Assembly: GCA_938083405.1 (NCBI GenBank)
Contig: CALKCV010000437.1
Span: forward strand, 1 to 9,952
Direction: 5' to 3'
DNA length: 9,952 bases
DNA from: an uncultured Microcoleaceae cyanobacterium
Lineage (GTDB): Bacteria > Cyanobacteriota > Cyanobacteriia > Cyanobacteriales > Microcoleaceae
In this document: positions 1 through 7,778 of the stretch, piece by piece
How positions within the stretch are numbered: the stretch's first letter is position 1
How the letters are laid out: every line of letters begins with the position of its first letter
The notes under the pieces: generated by a model
Databases searched by the model: none
The model's input: the letters and a program-made list of their open reading frames with translations, nothing else
What the model was told of the DNA's origin: nothing
Made by a program: the position numbers and the translations under genes

Positions 1-1979
1 ACTTGAACGAATTGGCGGCTGATGGATAATCCCAAACCGGTTCCTTCTTGAGCTTGTTTGCCGCTTTCGGTTTGGGAGAAGGCTTCAAATAGTTTAGAGA
101 GATCGGATGGAGCGATGCCCGGACCGGTGTCTTCTACTTCAAAGGCAATCTTGGAGGAACTAATCCTTTGAATTCTGACCCAGATGCTGCCAGTAGAGGT
201 AAACTTGAGAGCGTTATTAATCAAGTTAATCAGGATTTGGCGGAGTTTTACTTCGTCGGTACGAATGTAGCGGGGCAGATTTGCTCCTGGTTCTAACAAC
301 AGTTGCAAGCCTTTATCTGCGGCTTTGAGTAGGAACATGTCGTGAATGTCATCCAGGAGGCGATGGAGGTCGAAGTTTTGTTCGTTGAGAGTGACGCGCC
401 CGGCTTCGATTTCCCTGAGGTCGAGGACGTTGTTAATTAAAGTCAGCAAGTGTTCCCCGCTGCGGTTGATGATGCCGACGCTTTCAGTATGTTCCGTAGG
501 CAGAGTTTGAGAGCGAGTCATAATTTGAGCGAAACCCAGGATGGCGTTGAGGGGAGAGCGCAACTCGTGGCTCATGTTGGCGATGAAGGCGCTTTTGGCT
601 TGGTTGGCGACTTCGGCTTTTTCTTTGGCGACCTCTAGTTCTGCAGTGCGTTCTGCCACCCGCTGTTCTAGGGTGTCAAAAGAGGACTTTAACTGTTTGG
701 CCATACTATTGAATGCCTGGGCAAGTTCCCCCAGCTCGTCATTGCGATTAATTGAGACGGTTCGATCCCATTGTCCGGTGGCAATATCTCCTGCGGCCAA
801 GTTCAGTTTCCACAGGGGTCGGGTCACCCAACGGGCAGTGAAAATGCCGGCAGCGCAAGCGATCGCTAAGGCTAGAAGACACAGCAGAAAAGTGGTGCGT
901 CGTTGGGCATGGATCTCTGCCATAAAGTCCGACTCCGGTACGGCGATGAAAATCAGCCAGTCCAAACCTCGCTGGTCGAGTAAGGGAAGCACTCGGGCAA
1001 ATTGTTTTTCTCCATCTAATACAAAGCTAAAGTTGCGAACTTCTTCGATTTGCTGAAAATTGGGAATCCGAACTCTAGCTTGCTGGAGTGCCGTGCGAAT
1101 CAGCGCAGAGGAACTTTCGGCTGCTTGGGGTAAAATAGCGTCATCGTTTTTCGATGTTGATGAAGATTCTGCCAGGGAGCTAGCGAGCAATTCCCCGGTG
1201 CGTTGGATAATGAAAATTTCACCGGACTGACGGATTTTCAGGCTGCCCAACAGTTGGTTGAATTCTTCAAAGAGCAGGATATCCGCAGCGAGAACGCCCA
1301 AAATATCCCCTCGCTCGTCATAGATCGGTAATACTGCTGTACTCAGAGGTGTTTTCGTGACTGCATCAATGTAGATCTCGCTCCAGATGGCTTTCCCCGC
1401 TTCAATTGCTGCGGCGTACCAGGGACGAATTGTGGCATCGTAGGGACCAAAGTTCTCAACAACAGTTGAGGGATTTCCCGAGGCATCGACGCTATAGTTT
1501 AGCTGGTCGTTTTTGACAAAATCTTGGGTCAACTGAAAGTAGAACCGCTCGGCCCCACTCGATTGTTGAACCGAAACCAGGCCGCCCTCTGGGTTCCCCA
1601 TCAGGATGTAAACGATATTCTCAAATTCTTGAATCTGCCGAAAGAAGTGTTTGGCTATCAGTGCTTGGTTGTCGGTGGGTAAGAGACCCAATTCAATGAG
1701 GTTGGCATTGAGCCGATTGATTCGGTGTGGTGTCTCCAACTTGGTTCGGAGGTTGTCTTGGATGCGATAAGCGACTTCCCCCATTAATTGATTGGCCAGT
1801 TCTTCAATTGCTTTTTGTCCGCTGCGGATCGACAGCCAACCAGTCAAACCGACGGCGGCGGAAATTTGCAGCAGAAAGGGAATGATGAGGACGAAAAATA
1901 ACGACGAGCGTTTTTTACTCGGGCGAGGGGGAAGGGAAGTGGCATTTAGGTTATGACGGTCGCTCTGTTTCATTTTCAT
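1..1979 (-). CDS. Cache-HAMP sensor histidine kinase, 3' end cut by the window edge
   Basis: Membrane-bound sensor kinase that should autophosphorylate a histidine in response to an extracytoplasmic signal. I translated it by hand; it is open from ATG at 1979 to the left edge (659 codons, no stop reached). Domains in order: basic N-terminus with KKR at 22-24; first membrane helix about 27-49; an extracytoplasmic sensor about 60-350 resembling dCache_1, with RPWYAAA (W187) and the following strand-rich LGVLAADI region; second membrane helix about 364-382; HAMP from RWVTRP (R383); a charged coiled coil about 433-465; HisKA box SHELRSPLN with phosphoacceptor H471; HATPase with N-box NNALKF (N588, N589), G1 box DTGPG (D617) and G2 box GTGLGLS (647-652). 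All core catalytic motifs are intact. A second in-frame ATG lies at 1973; I prefer 1979 because a GAGG motif (1991-1994) is 11 nt upstream of it but 17 nt from the other. C-terminal receiver or Hpt domains may follow outside the window. The ligand cannot be told from sequence. Confidence 0.93.
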   Translation of the reverse strand, partial: MKMKQSDRHNLNATSLPPRPSKKRSSLFFVLIIPFLLQISAAVGLTGWLSIRSGQKAIEELANQLMGEVAYRIQDNLRTKLETPHRINRLNANLIELGLLPTDNQALIAKHFFRQIQEFENIVYILMGNPEGGLVSVQQSSGAERFYFQLTQDFVKNDQLNYSVDASGNPSTVVENFGPYDATIRPWYAAAIEAGKAIWSEIYIDAVTKTPLSTAVLPIYDERGDILGVLAADILLFEEFNQLLGSLKIRQSGEIFIIQRTGELLASSLAESSSTSKNDDAILPQAAESSSALIRTALQQARVRIPNFQQIEEVRNFSFVLDGEKQFARVLPLLDQRGLDWLIFIAVPESDFMAEIHAQRRTTFLLCLLALAIACAAGIFTARWVTRPLWKLNLAAGDIATGQWDRTVSINRNDELGELAQAFNSMAKQLKSSFDTLEQRVAERTAELEVAKEKAEVANQAKSAFIANMSHELRSPLNAILGFAQIMTRSQTLPTEHTESVGIINRSGEHLLTLINNVLDLREIEAGRVTLNEQNFDLHRLLDDIHDMFLLKAADKGLQLLLEPGANLPRYIRTDEVKLRQILINLINNALKFTSTGSIWVRIQRISSSKIAFEVEDTGPGIAPSDLSKLFEAFSQTESGKQAQEGTGLGLSISRQFVQ

Positions 1980-1990
1980 TGACAATGTAT

Positions 1991-1994
1991 CCTC
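1991..1994 (-). promoter_or_regulatory. Candidate ribosome binding site of the Cache-HAMP kinase
   Basis: GAGG on the minus strand lies 11 nt upstream of the ATG at 1979. This is slightly long spacing for a Shine-Dalgarno site, but it is the best purine-rich stretch and favours 1979 over the in-frame ATG at 1973. I see no convincing -10/-35 pair in the 156-bp gap to the upstream gene. The kinase may therefore be read through from the large gene before it, or come from a promoter I cannot recognise. Confidence 0.35.
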
Positions 1995-2063
1995 ATTCCT
2001 TAACTGTTATTATTTCTCTTGTTCAAATGGTGCAATATCGGGTTCGCGTAACTAACTTTTGAA

Positions 2064-2102
2064 GCTAACCCAAAGTTTGCTGCTTTTTGGAACCTTGTTA
2101 GC
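2064..2102 (-). other. Interrupted inverted repeat between the large kinase and the Cache kinase
   Basis: Outer arms GCTAAC (2064-2069) and GTTAGC (2097-2102) are exact reverse complements. Inner arms CCAAA (2070-2074) and TTTGG (2086-2090) also pair, leaving an 11-nt loop and a 6-nt one-sided bulge (2091-2096). In the transcript it sits 34 nt after the stop of the 1781-residue gene and 85 nt before the next start. No strong U-run follows it (next bases in the RNA are UUCAAAAG), so it is not a standard intrinsic terminator. It could be an RNA processing or 3'-end stabilising hairpin, or chance. Confidence 0.35.
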
Positions 2103-2135
2103 AGTCAGTTGGAACGTTGGCAGAAAAAATCTATG

Positions 2136-5100
2136 TTAATTGTTAATTGGTAATGGAAGAGCGATCGCGAATTCCGTTCCCCGTCCCACGGAGGAAGTAC
2201 AACTTAAAGTACCGCCGTGTTTTTCAACCACAATTTGATAGGCGATCGCCATGCCCAACCCGGTACCTTTACCGACAGCTTTAGTAGTAAACCCTTGCTC
2301 GAAGATCCGCTCTTTCACGGCTTCTGGCATTCCCGTACCGTTATCGGCAATTATAATAAAAGCGCGCTCGCCCTCCAGAGAAGTTTTAATAGAAATCCGA
2401 TTGGGATGGGCTTTAATCTCCTCCAAACGGCGTCCGGCGTTGCCTTCATCCATTGCATCGATGGCGTTAGCCAATAAATTCATAAACACCTGATTTAACT
2501 GTCCGGGATAGCAGTTAACTGGTGGCAGTTCCTCATAGTTTCTCTCAATTTTTATCTCTGGTCGTTCTTTGTTGGCTTTGAGGCGATGTTTGAGAATCAA
2601 CAAGGTACTTTCAATGCCGTCTTGAAGTTGGAATGCTACTTTATGTTCTTTATCCGTTCGCGAAAAGGTGCGCAAAGAAGTGCTGATATGAGCGAGGCGT
2701 TCGGTTCCTTCTTGCATCGCCGAAATCATCTCCAGCAAATCGTCGCGGATAAATTCCAGCTCCATCCTTTCGATTTCTGCTTCGATTTCTGCATCGCGCG
2801 TCGGCATTTTTCGCTGATAGAGTTCGATAAGTCCGAACAATTCCTGAACGTAATCCAAAGTTGGTTCTAAATTGCCGGCGATGAAACCGACGGGGTTGTT
2901 GATTTCGTGAGCCACTCCGGCAACCAGATTGCCCAATGCCGACATTTTCTCGCTTTGTATTAATTGCAGTTGCGCTTGCTGTAGGTTAGATAAAGCTTGT
3001 TGGGACTTTTCGTAAAGGCGGGCATTTTCTATCGAAATTGCGGCCTGGGAACACAGGAGGTTGAGAACTTCCAGGCGATCGCGAGTAAATGCCCCCGCCA
3101 CTCGATTGTTTTCTAAATAAAGAATGCCTATAAGTTGACCGCGAGCGATTAAAGGCAAGCATAAAATCGATTTAGGCTGGTGCTTCTGGATGTAAGGCTC
3201 TCCTGCAAAGGCTGTTTCATTGCAGGCATTGTCTAACACTAAGGCTTCGAGGCTGCGCTTGACCTTGTTGATAATACTCATTGGCACGGCATTGCTCTCT
3301 TCCACTCGAACCGGCTCTACCTGCGGAGCGTCCTCGCCCCTGACGAGGGCCCTTAGCATTAAGACTTCTTCTTGAAAGAGCATCAAGGCTACGGTTTCGG
3401 CCCCGGCATTTTCCCGGGCAACCTGCATCAAGTTGGCGATCGCCCCCTCCAAAGAGATATCCTCGCTGAGGGTGCGCGATGCTTTCATCAGCGTTGCTAA
3501 ATCTAGCAGTTGTCCGGTTCCGGTCGTAGTTTTGGAGAGAGTGCCCGTCGTCATTGCTGCGATGGTTGCACTGGGGGTTAGGCGCAGCAGTTGCCTTTCG
3601 AGAATGGGAGCGAGCAATTGAGGGTAGCGTTTTTCTAAGTCTTCTACTTTAGCTTTAGCGGACCAGCGGGAGTAGCAATAGTAGGCGTCTTGCATATAAC
3701 CTGCCGCCACTTTTTCTTTGCCCCAGTCGAGGTAGAATTTGGCTGCGAGTTCGTTAGCGAGGGCTTCTTCTCGGAGGTATTCGTTTTCTTTCGCTCCTGC
3801 TATAGCGCGATCGTAGAGTTCGATCGCTTCATGTCGATTCCCCAATACCCGCATCTTTTCTGCCTCTACTAAATCGTATTTATGCTGACAATTCATCGGT
3901 CCGACCTCTGCCCAAAAACTTAACCTATCTTGGTTTTGCCTTAATTCAGACAATATTTCTTCTCGCTCTTCCTCCGTCGCGTCGGAATACAGGGCCAGTT
4001 TCGTTAAAGAATTATAAACAGAATAAAAAGGCAAAGTCGGAATGCCTGCTAAAACCGATAAATACTTCTTACCTTCTGCATCCAAACGCGCCGCTTCCTG
4101 GTATGCTCCGAATAGATACGCTAGAATTATTTTGCTAAAATAAAAATAACCCAAACTTACATAATCGTTCTTCTGAAGTTGAAGCGGCACGCTTTCTTCT
4201 TCGCTATACAGTTCTCCTTCTAGCTTCCAGGGTTCGGGGACTTTTTGTTGCAAGTTTGTAATCCCTTGCCAAAAAATCTTCAAAATAGTTAAAGACGATT
4301 GCTGTTGAATTTCTTCTACCTTCAATCCATAAACTTCCATCTCTTGAGTTAGTTCTTTAAGATTCTTACCGGGCAGATATGAAAAATAACAGTAACTTAC
4401 CGCACCCGTACCCGCAAATTCAAAATCCCCCGTCTCTAACCCTTTAAGATAAACTTCTTTTAAATTATTTACAGTACCGACTAATTTCTCTTTCCAATGT
4501 TTGATGCCAACATTAACAATATAAAGAGTCTTTGCTTCTATACTTTTAGCGTTTAACTCAGACAAAACCGATAGGGCAAGCTGTCCGAATTCATAACCCC
4601 TGTCGATTTCTTGTTTGACGCATTTCATCATACCGAAATTGGCATAAGCAAAAGCCGATACAGAAGCGTTACCGTTTTCTAGAGAAAGAAGAACTTGCGT
4701 CGTTACTGTAAGCCAACAAAGATTTGGATTGGTAAAATAAGTAATCGCAAATAAGCTCGATAAAATTTCGACCGTTGCTAAGATATTAGGATCGGTCATT
4801 CGGGGAAGATTAATTAAATCGGCGATCGCCCTTTCCCCCAAGCAAGCATCGATTTTGAGCGTAACACGAGCTAAATCTTTTTCTGTGGGTTCTTCGGGTA
4901 AATTTACCCCTAAAGATTTAAGCGCGTCCAACCCAACTTTTACGCCTTCTAATAATTGGTATTGGGCGACATATGCTTGAATTTTTACTTGATAAATCTT
5001 GATAGTTTCGACGAAGGATCTGGCCTTTTGGGCGTAGATTTGTGCTAGGTTTTCCATAGTCGGAAAATCGCCGTTAAGGTAGGCTAATTCTACGGATTCC

Positions 5101-7481
5101 AGGTAAAGTTCGCAAGCGAGTTGATAACAATTTTCCCAACCTTGCGAACCGAGAAGATCGATACCGATCTTCGCATAATTCCAGGCTGGTTCGTAAGCTG
5201 CGGAATTTTTGGCTTTGCGACTGGCCATGAGGTTGTAGCGAGCGATGTCCTCTCTCTCTTTGGGAGCGCTTACCAGTTCGACTCCTGCATTAAATTGAGA
5301 AACCAGACTGAAGATTTTAGCTTCTATTTCGCTTGGTTGGGTATGGCGTGCTAGCAAGCGACCGATTTTCAGATGAGTTTGCTGCCGATCCTTCCTCAGA
5401 ATTAAGGAATAAGCCGCCTGTTGGACGCGATCGTGCAGAAACTTATAGCCGACGGATGCTTTTTCCTCCCGGTTAGCTCCTAGAAAAAACTTGTAAGTTT
5501 CGTCCAAGGGCAAAACGAATCCTTCTTGCAGCGCCCCCCAAAGAGTAGCTGCGGCTTCGACTTGGGACTTTTCGCTGACAATGGCCAAAGTCCCGAGGTC
5601 GAAGCGATCGCCGATACAAGCAGCCAGTTTCAACAACTCCCTAGTTTCATCTGGTAGCTTGTGCAGCCTAGTTGCCATAAACACCACCACATCGTCGCAG
5701 AGGGCTAACGAGCGCACTCCGGTCATGTCGCATTCCCAGTAACCCACATCGGTATTATACTCAATCCATCCATCCTCGTGCAATCCGTTGAGAAACTGAG
5801 TGGCAAAAAAGGGATTTCCCTTAGTTTTTTGATAAACCAACTCTGTCAAAGGCAAAGCTAACTCTAATTCGCAACTGAGAGTATCCGCCACCAAGCGATT
5901 GAGTTCCTTTTGGCTCAAAGGTTCTAGAGTTATAGTATTGAGAGTCGCTCCCTCGGAGGCAATCTCATCGAGAGTCAGCATCAACGGATGGGCCGGAAAC
6001 ACTTCGTTATCGCGATAAGCACCCAATAACAATAGATAACCTGTTTCCGAATCCCCCATCAGCACTTCCATCAACTTCAGCGATGCCAAATCCGCCCACT
6101 GGAGGTCGTCAACGAAGATGACTAGAGGATGCTCGGCGGTGGTAAAAACTCGAATAAATTGTTGAAATAATCGGTTAAAACGATTCTGCGCCGCACTACC
6201 GGACAATTCTGGCGCGGGAGGTTGTTTGCCGATAATGCGCTCTAACTCCGGGATTACTTCAATAATAACCTGGGCATTTTCCCCCAAGGCATCGAGTATT
6301 CTTGTTTTCCACCTCTGCAATTGAGAGTCGCTCTCTCCTAGCAACTGCCCCATTAAATCCCGCAACGCTATAACTAAGGCGCTCAAAGGAATATTGCGTT
6401 GGAATTGGTCGAATTTCCCCTTGATGAAATAACCTCGCGCTCTGACTATGGGTTTGTGAACTTCGCTGATTACTGCGGTTTTGCCGATGCCGGAGAAACC
6501 TGCTACTAGCATCATTTCTGTTTTACCGTCCGCTACGCGAACGAAGGCATCCAGCAAGGCTCGTACTTCTGTTTCTCGTCCGTAGAGTTTTTCGGGTATA
6601 TTGAAGCGGTCTGACAAGTCTCGCTCTCCCAGTTCAAAGGGTTCTATCGAACCCGTTTCCTGCCACATTGAGAGGCATTTTTCCAGGTCGAATTTTAACC
6701 CCAAAGCGCTCTGATAGCGGTCTTCGGCATTCTTCGCCATCAGTTTCAAGACAATATCCGACAGCATCGCCGGAATTGCTTCTCCCCTGTTGGCTAACGG
6801 TGGCGGTTCTTTAGATAGATGAAAATGTACTAACTCCATCGAGTCGTCGCTTACAAAGGGCAACTCTCCTGCTAGCAGTTCGTATAAAGTTACTCCTAAC
6901 CCATAGAAATCGCTGCGATAGTCGATACCTCGATTCATCCGTCCCGTTTGTTCGGGAGAAATATAAGCCAAGGTTCCTTCTAGTTGGTTGGGGTTTTGGA
7001 TTTCCCCGGCTTCTCTCGGCAGCAGAGAAGCTATGCTAAAATCTATTAGCTTAACTTCTTTACTTTCTCGATTTATCAGTATATTTGCGGGCTTTATATC
7101 TTTATGAATAACTCGATTTTGATAGAGCTTATGTAAAATTTCTGCTAGTTGAATGGCTATTTTTAAAGCAGTTTCTAAATCAATTTGCTCCTTTTTTGCC
7201 CTTACTTTATCCAAAGAAATTCCACCGCTATCTTCCATTACTAAGGCATAACCGTTGCGATAAGCTTCTAAACTTAAGGACTTAACAATGCCTGGCAAGT
7301 CGAGATTTTTACTAATGGCATATTGGTTGCGAAACTGCAGCAATTCGCTAAAGGTGGGATATTCCTCGCTCATCAGTTTGATGACTACTTTTTGGTTATC
7401 GCAAAGGCGAATGCCTCGATATACTAGGGTACGCGGTCCTTCGTAAATTTTTTCATTTATTTGATAGCCGGGCAGTTCCAT
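2136..7481 (-). CDS. HstK-type Ser/Thr kinase - AAA ATPase - GAF - histidine kinase (complete)
   Basis: Large cytoplasmic signalling protein of 1781 residues with two different kinase activities predicted. Ser/Thr kinase domain about 6-275: lysine K35 in VVIKLM, catalytic HKDIKPAN (D128, N133), metal-binding D147 in DFS (not DFG), SPEQ at 175-178, and D191 in YRSDFYGLG. The glycine loop is degenerate (YEGPRTLVY). AAA_16/STAND-like NTPase from about 292: Walker A GFSGIGKT (K334) and Walker B VIFVDDLQWAD (D458, D459). A long TPR-like helical region spans about 690-1290 and ends in RYPQLL. GAF domain about 1340-1490, with PKSILCLPL and LYLEN. A short coiled coil leads to HisKA box HEINNPVGF (H1525). 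HATPase: N-box NLLANAIDA (N1672), G1 box DNGTGMP (D1713), G2 box GTGLGM (1739-1744), ending LPLPINN. No membrane segment, receiver or DNA-binding domain is visible. The start MELPGYQI is the usual beginning of this family, whose kinase domain opens almost at residue 1. Signal and phosphotransfer partner are unknown. Confidence 0.96.
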   Translation of the reverse strand: MELPGYQINEKIYEGPRTLVYRGIRLCDNQKVVIKLMSEEYPTFSELLQFRNQYAISKNLDLPGIVKSLSLEAYRNGYALVMEDSGGISLDKVRAKKEQIDLETALKIAIQLAEILHKLYQNRVIHKDIKPANILINRESKEVKLIDFSIASLLPREAGEIQNPNQLEGTLAYISPEQTGRMNRGIDYRSDFYGLGVTLYELLAGELPFVSDDSMELVHFHLSKEPPPLANRGEAIPAMLSDIVLKLMAKNAEDRYQSALGLKFDLEKCLSMWQETGSIEPFELGERDLSDRFNIPEKLYGRETEVRALLDAFVRVADGKTEMMLVAGFSGIGKTAVISEVHKPIVRARGYFIKGKFDQFQRNIPLSALVIALRDLMGQLLGESDSQLQRWKTRILDALGENAQVIIEVIPELERIIGKQPPAPELSGSAAQNRFNRLFQQFIRVFTTAEHPLVIFVDDLQWADLASLKLMEVLMGDSETGYLLLLGAYRDNEVFPAHPLMLTLDEIASEGATLNTITLEPLSQKELNRLVADTLSCELELALPLTELVYQKTKGNPFFATQFLNGLHEDGWIEYNTDVGYWECDMTGVRSLALCDDVVVFMATRLHKLPDETRELLKLAACIGDRFDLGTLAIVSEKSQVEAAATLWGALQEGFVLPLDETYKFFLGANREEKASVGYKFLHDRVQQAAYSLILRKDRQQTHLKIGRLLARHTQPSEIEAKIFSLVSQFNAGVELVSAPKEREDIARYNLMASRKAKNSAAYEPAWNYAKIGIDLLGSQGWENCYQLACELYLESVELAYLNGDFPTMENLAQIYAQKARSFVETIKIYQVKIQAYVAQYQLLEGVKVGLDALKSLGVNLPEEPTEKDLARVTLKIDACLGERAIADLINLPRMTDPNILATVEILSSLFAITYFTNPNLCWLTVTTQVLLSLENGNASVSAFAYANFGMMKCVKQEIDRGYEFGQLALSVLSELNAKSIEAKTLYIVNVGIKHWKEKLVGTVNNLKEVYLKGLETGDFEFAGTGAVSYCYFSYLPGKNLKELTQEMEVYGLKVEEIQQQSSLTILKIFWQGITNLQQKVPEPWKLEGELYSEEESVPLQLQKNDYVSLGYFYFSKIILAYLFGAYQEAARLDAEGKKYLSVLAGIPTLPFYSVYNSLTKLALYSDATEEEREEILSELRQNQDRLSFWAEVGPMNCQHKYDLVEAEKMRVLGNRHEAIELYDRAIAGAKENEYLREEALANELAAKFYLDWGKEKVAAGYMQDAYYCYSRWSAKAKVEDLEKRYPQLLAPILERQLLRLTPSATIAAMTTGTLSKTTTGTGQLLDLATLMKASRTLSEDISLEGAIANLMQVARENAGAETVALMLFQEEVLMLRALVRGEDAPQVEPVRVEESNAVPMSIINKVKRSLEALVLDNACNETAFAGEPYIQKHQPKSILCLPLIARGQLIGILYLENNRVAGAFTRDRLEVLNLLCSQAAISIENARLYEKSQQALSNLQQAQLQLIQSEKMSALGNLVAGVAHEINNPVGFIAGNLEPTLDYVQELFGLIELYQRKMPTRDAEIEAEIERMELEFIRDDLLEMISAMQEGTERLAHISTSLRTFSRTDKEHKVAFQLQDGIESTLLILKHRLKANKERPEIKIERNYEELPPVNCYPGQLNQVFMNLLANAIDAMDEGNAGRRLEEIKAHPNRISIKTSLEGERAFIIIADNGTGMPEAVKERIFEQGFTTKAVGKGTGLGMAIAYQIVVEKHGGTLSCTSSVGRGTEFAIALPLPINN
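2444..2510. repeat. Copy 1 of a 67-bp near-identical stretch shared by the two paralogues
   Basis: Compared with 8084-8150 (constant offset 5640) this stretch differs only at 2463, 2499 and 2505, with an unbroken identical run of 35 bp at 2464-2498. It codes the PGQLNQVFMNLL and ANAIDAMDE parts of the histidine kinase N-box region. Similarity falls sharply on both flanks at the DNA level even where the protein stays the same. Confidence 0.9.
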
Positions 7482-7510
7482 TTTCTTTATATCTTGGGTT
7501 TAAGCTTATC

Positions 7511-7519
7511 ATTATATCA
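7511..7519 (-). promoter_or_regulatory. Extended -10 promoter for the 1781-residue kinase
   Basis: The minus strand reads TGATATAAT, a perfect TGn plus TATAAT extended -10 element, ending 29 nt before the ATG at 7481. That would place the start of transcription near 7504 with a leader of about 20-25 nt. There is no good -35 hexamer at 16-18 nt; a TTAACA lies about 21 nt upstream, too far to be convincing, but extended -10 promoters can do without one. No strong Shine-Dalgarno site precedes the ATG (only AAAGAAA), which is common in cyanobacteria. Confidence 0.5.
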
Positions 7520-7566
7520 TAGTTGGAGGGAGATTGATGTTAAGTGGCGATCTACATTGCAGCAAG

Positions 7567-7579
7567 ACGGGAGGCCCGT
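7567..7579. repeat. GC-rich perfect hairpin, possible dispersed cyanobacterial repeat
   Basis: ACGGG (7567-7571), a 3-base loop AGG, and CCCGT (7575-7579) form a perfect 5-bp stem. It stands out as GC-rich in an AT-rich spacer. Short sequences of this look (GCAAGACGGGAGGCCCGTGC) resemble dispersed intergenic palindromes of cyanobacterial genomes; that link is from memory and unverified. It could also be a simple RNA hairpin. Confidence 0.4.
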
Positions 7580-7668
7580 GCATCTCATATTTGCCAATTT
7601 ATCCAGTTTGTAGCTATAAAGACGTAGTAGCTTTTCGTAGCAATCGTTTTGACGCTAGAATGCTACAT

Positions 7669-7678
7669 AGCGATCGCT
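7669..7678. repeat. HIP1 palindrome in the spacer
   Basis: AGCGATCGCT, a 10-bp palindrome containing the HIP1 octamer GCGATCGC (7670-7677). It is the only one of the twelve HIP1 sites outside a coding region. The others begin at 859, 2161, 2242, 3075, 3436, 4822, 5604, 8736, 8972, 9334 and 9909. The density, about one per 830 bp, is far above chance and marks the DNA as cyanobacterial. Confidence 0.9.
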
Positions 7679-7721
7679 TAATAAAAATTACCAAAGTTTT
7701 CTCATTTTATATAAAGAAGAA

Positions 7722-7775
7722 AAAAGGTAGTGGGAAAAGGGGAATGCGAGACGGAGCCACGACGAACATAGCTCC
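7722..7775 (-). terminator. Weak candidate terminator after the right-hand HstK-type gene
   Basis: Three bases past the stop codon, the minus strand has GGAGC (7775-7771), a 13-nt loop and GCTCC (7757-7753). A pyrimidine-rich stretch with a T6 run follows about 25 nt later (7727-7722). The stem is only 5 bp and the T-run is not adjacent, so this is not a canonical intrinsic terminator. It is the only candidate for ending the transcript before the separate promoter at 7511-7519. Confidence 0.22.
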
Positions 7776-7778
7776 TAC

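Larger units (their letters stand above)
7482..7778. other. 297-bp spacer between the two HstK-type genes
   Basis: Non-coding by my reading. Next to the 1781-residue gene it holds an extended -10 promoter (7511-7519). Further right it carries several short inverted repeats: 7567-7579, GTAGCA/TGCTAC at 7637-7642 and 7661-7666, and GGAGC/GCTCC at 7753-7757 and 7771-7775. It also has one HIP1 site inside a 10-bp palindrome (7669-7678) and an A-rich tract at 7711-7727. No tRNA cloverleaf or recognised riboswitch was seen. Confidence 0.7.

Noticed and set aside
541..1056. 171-codon plus-strand open frame
   Set aside because: Lies wholly antisense to the HAMP and HisKA region of the Cache kinase, whose motifs are unmistakable on the minus strand; its residues show no domain.
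1979..1996. Tiny leader frame from an ATG at 1996 ending in TGA overlapping the Cache kinase ATG
   Set aside because: Only six codons and no separate ribosome binding site; translational coupling cannot be supported.
2135..2153. Short tandem repeat GTTAATT GTTAATT around the stop of the large kinase
   Set aside because: Only two 7-bp units in AT-rich DNA; too short to claim function.
7637..7666. GTAGCA/TGCTAC inverted repeat considered as an operator or terminator
   Set aside because: A 6-bp arm with an 18-nt loop is within what chance gives, and no T-run or promoter is placed to fit either role.
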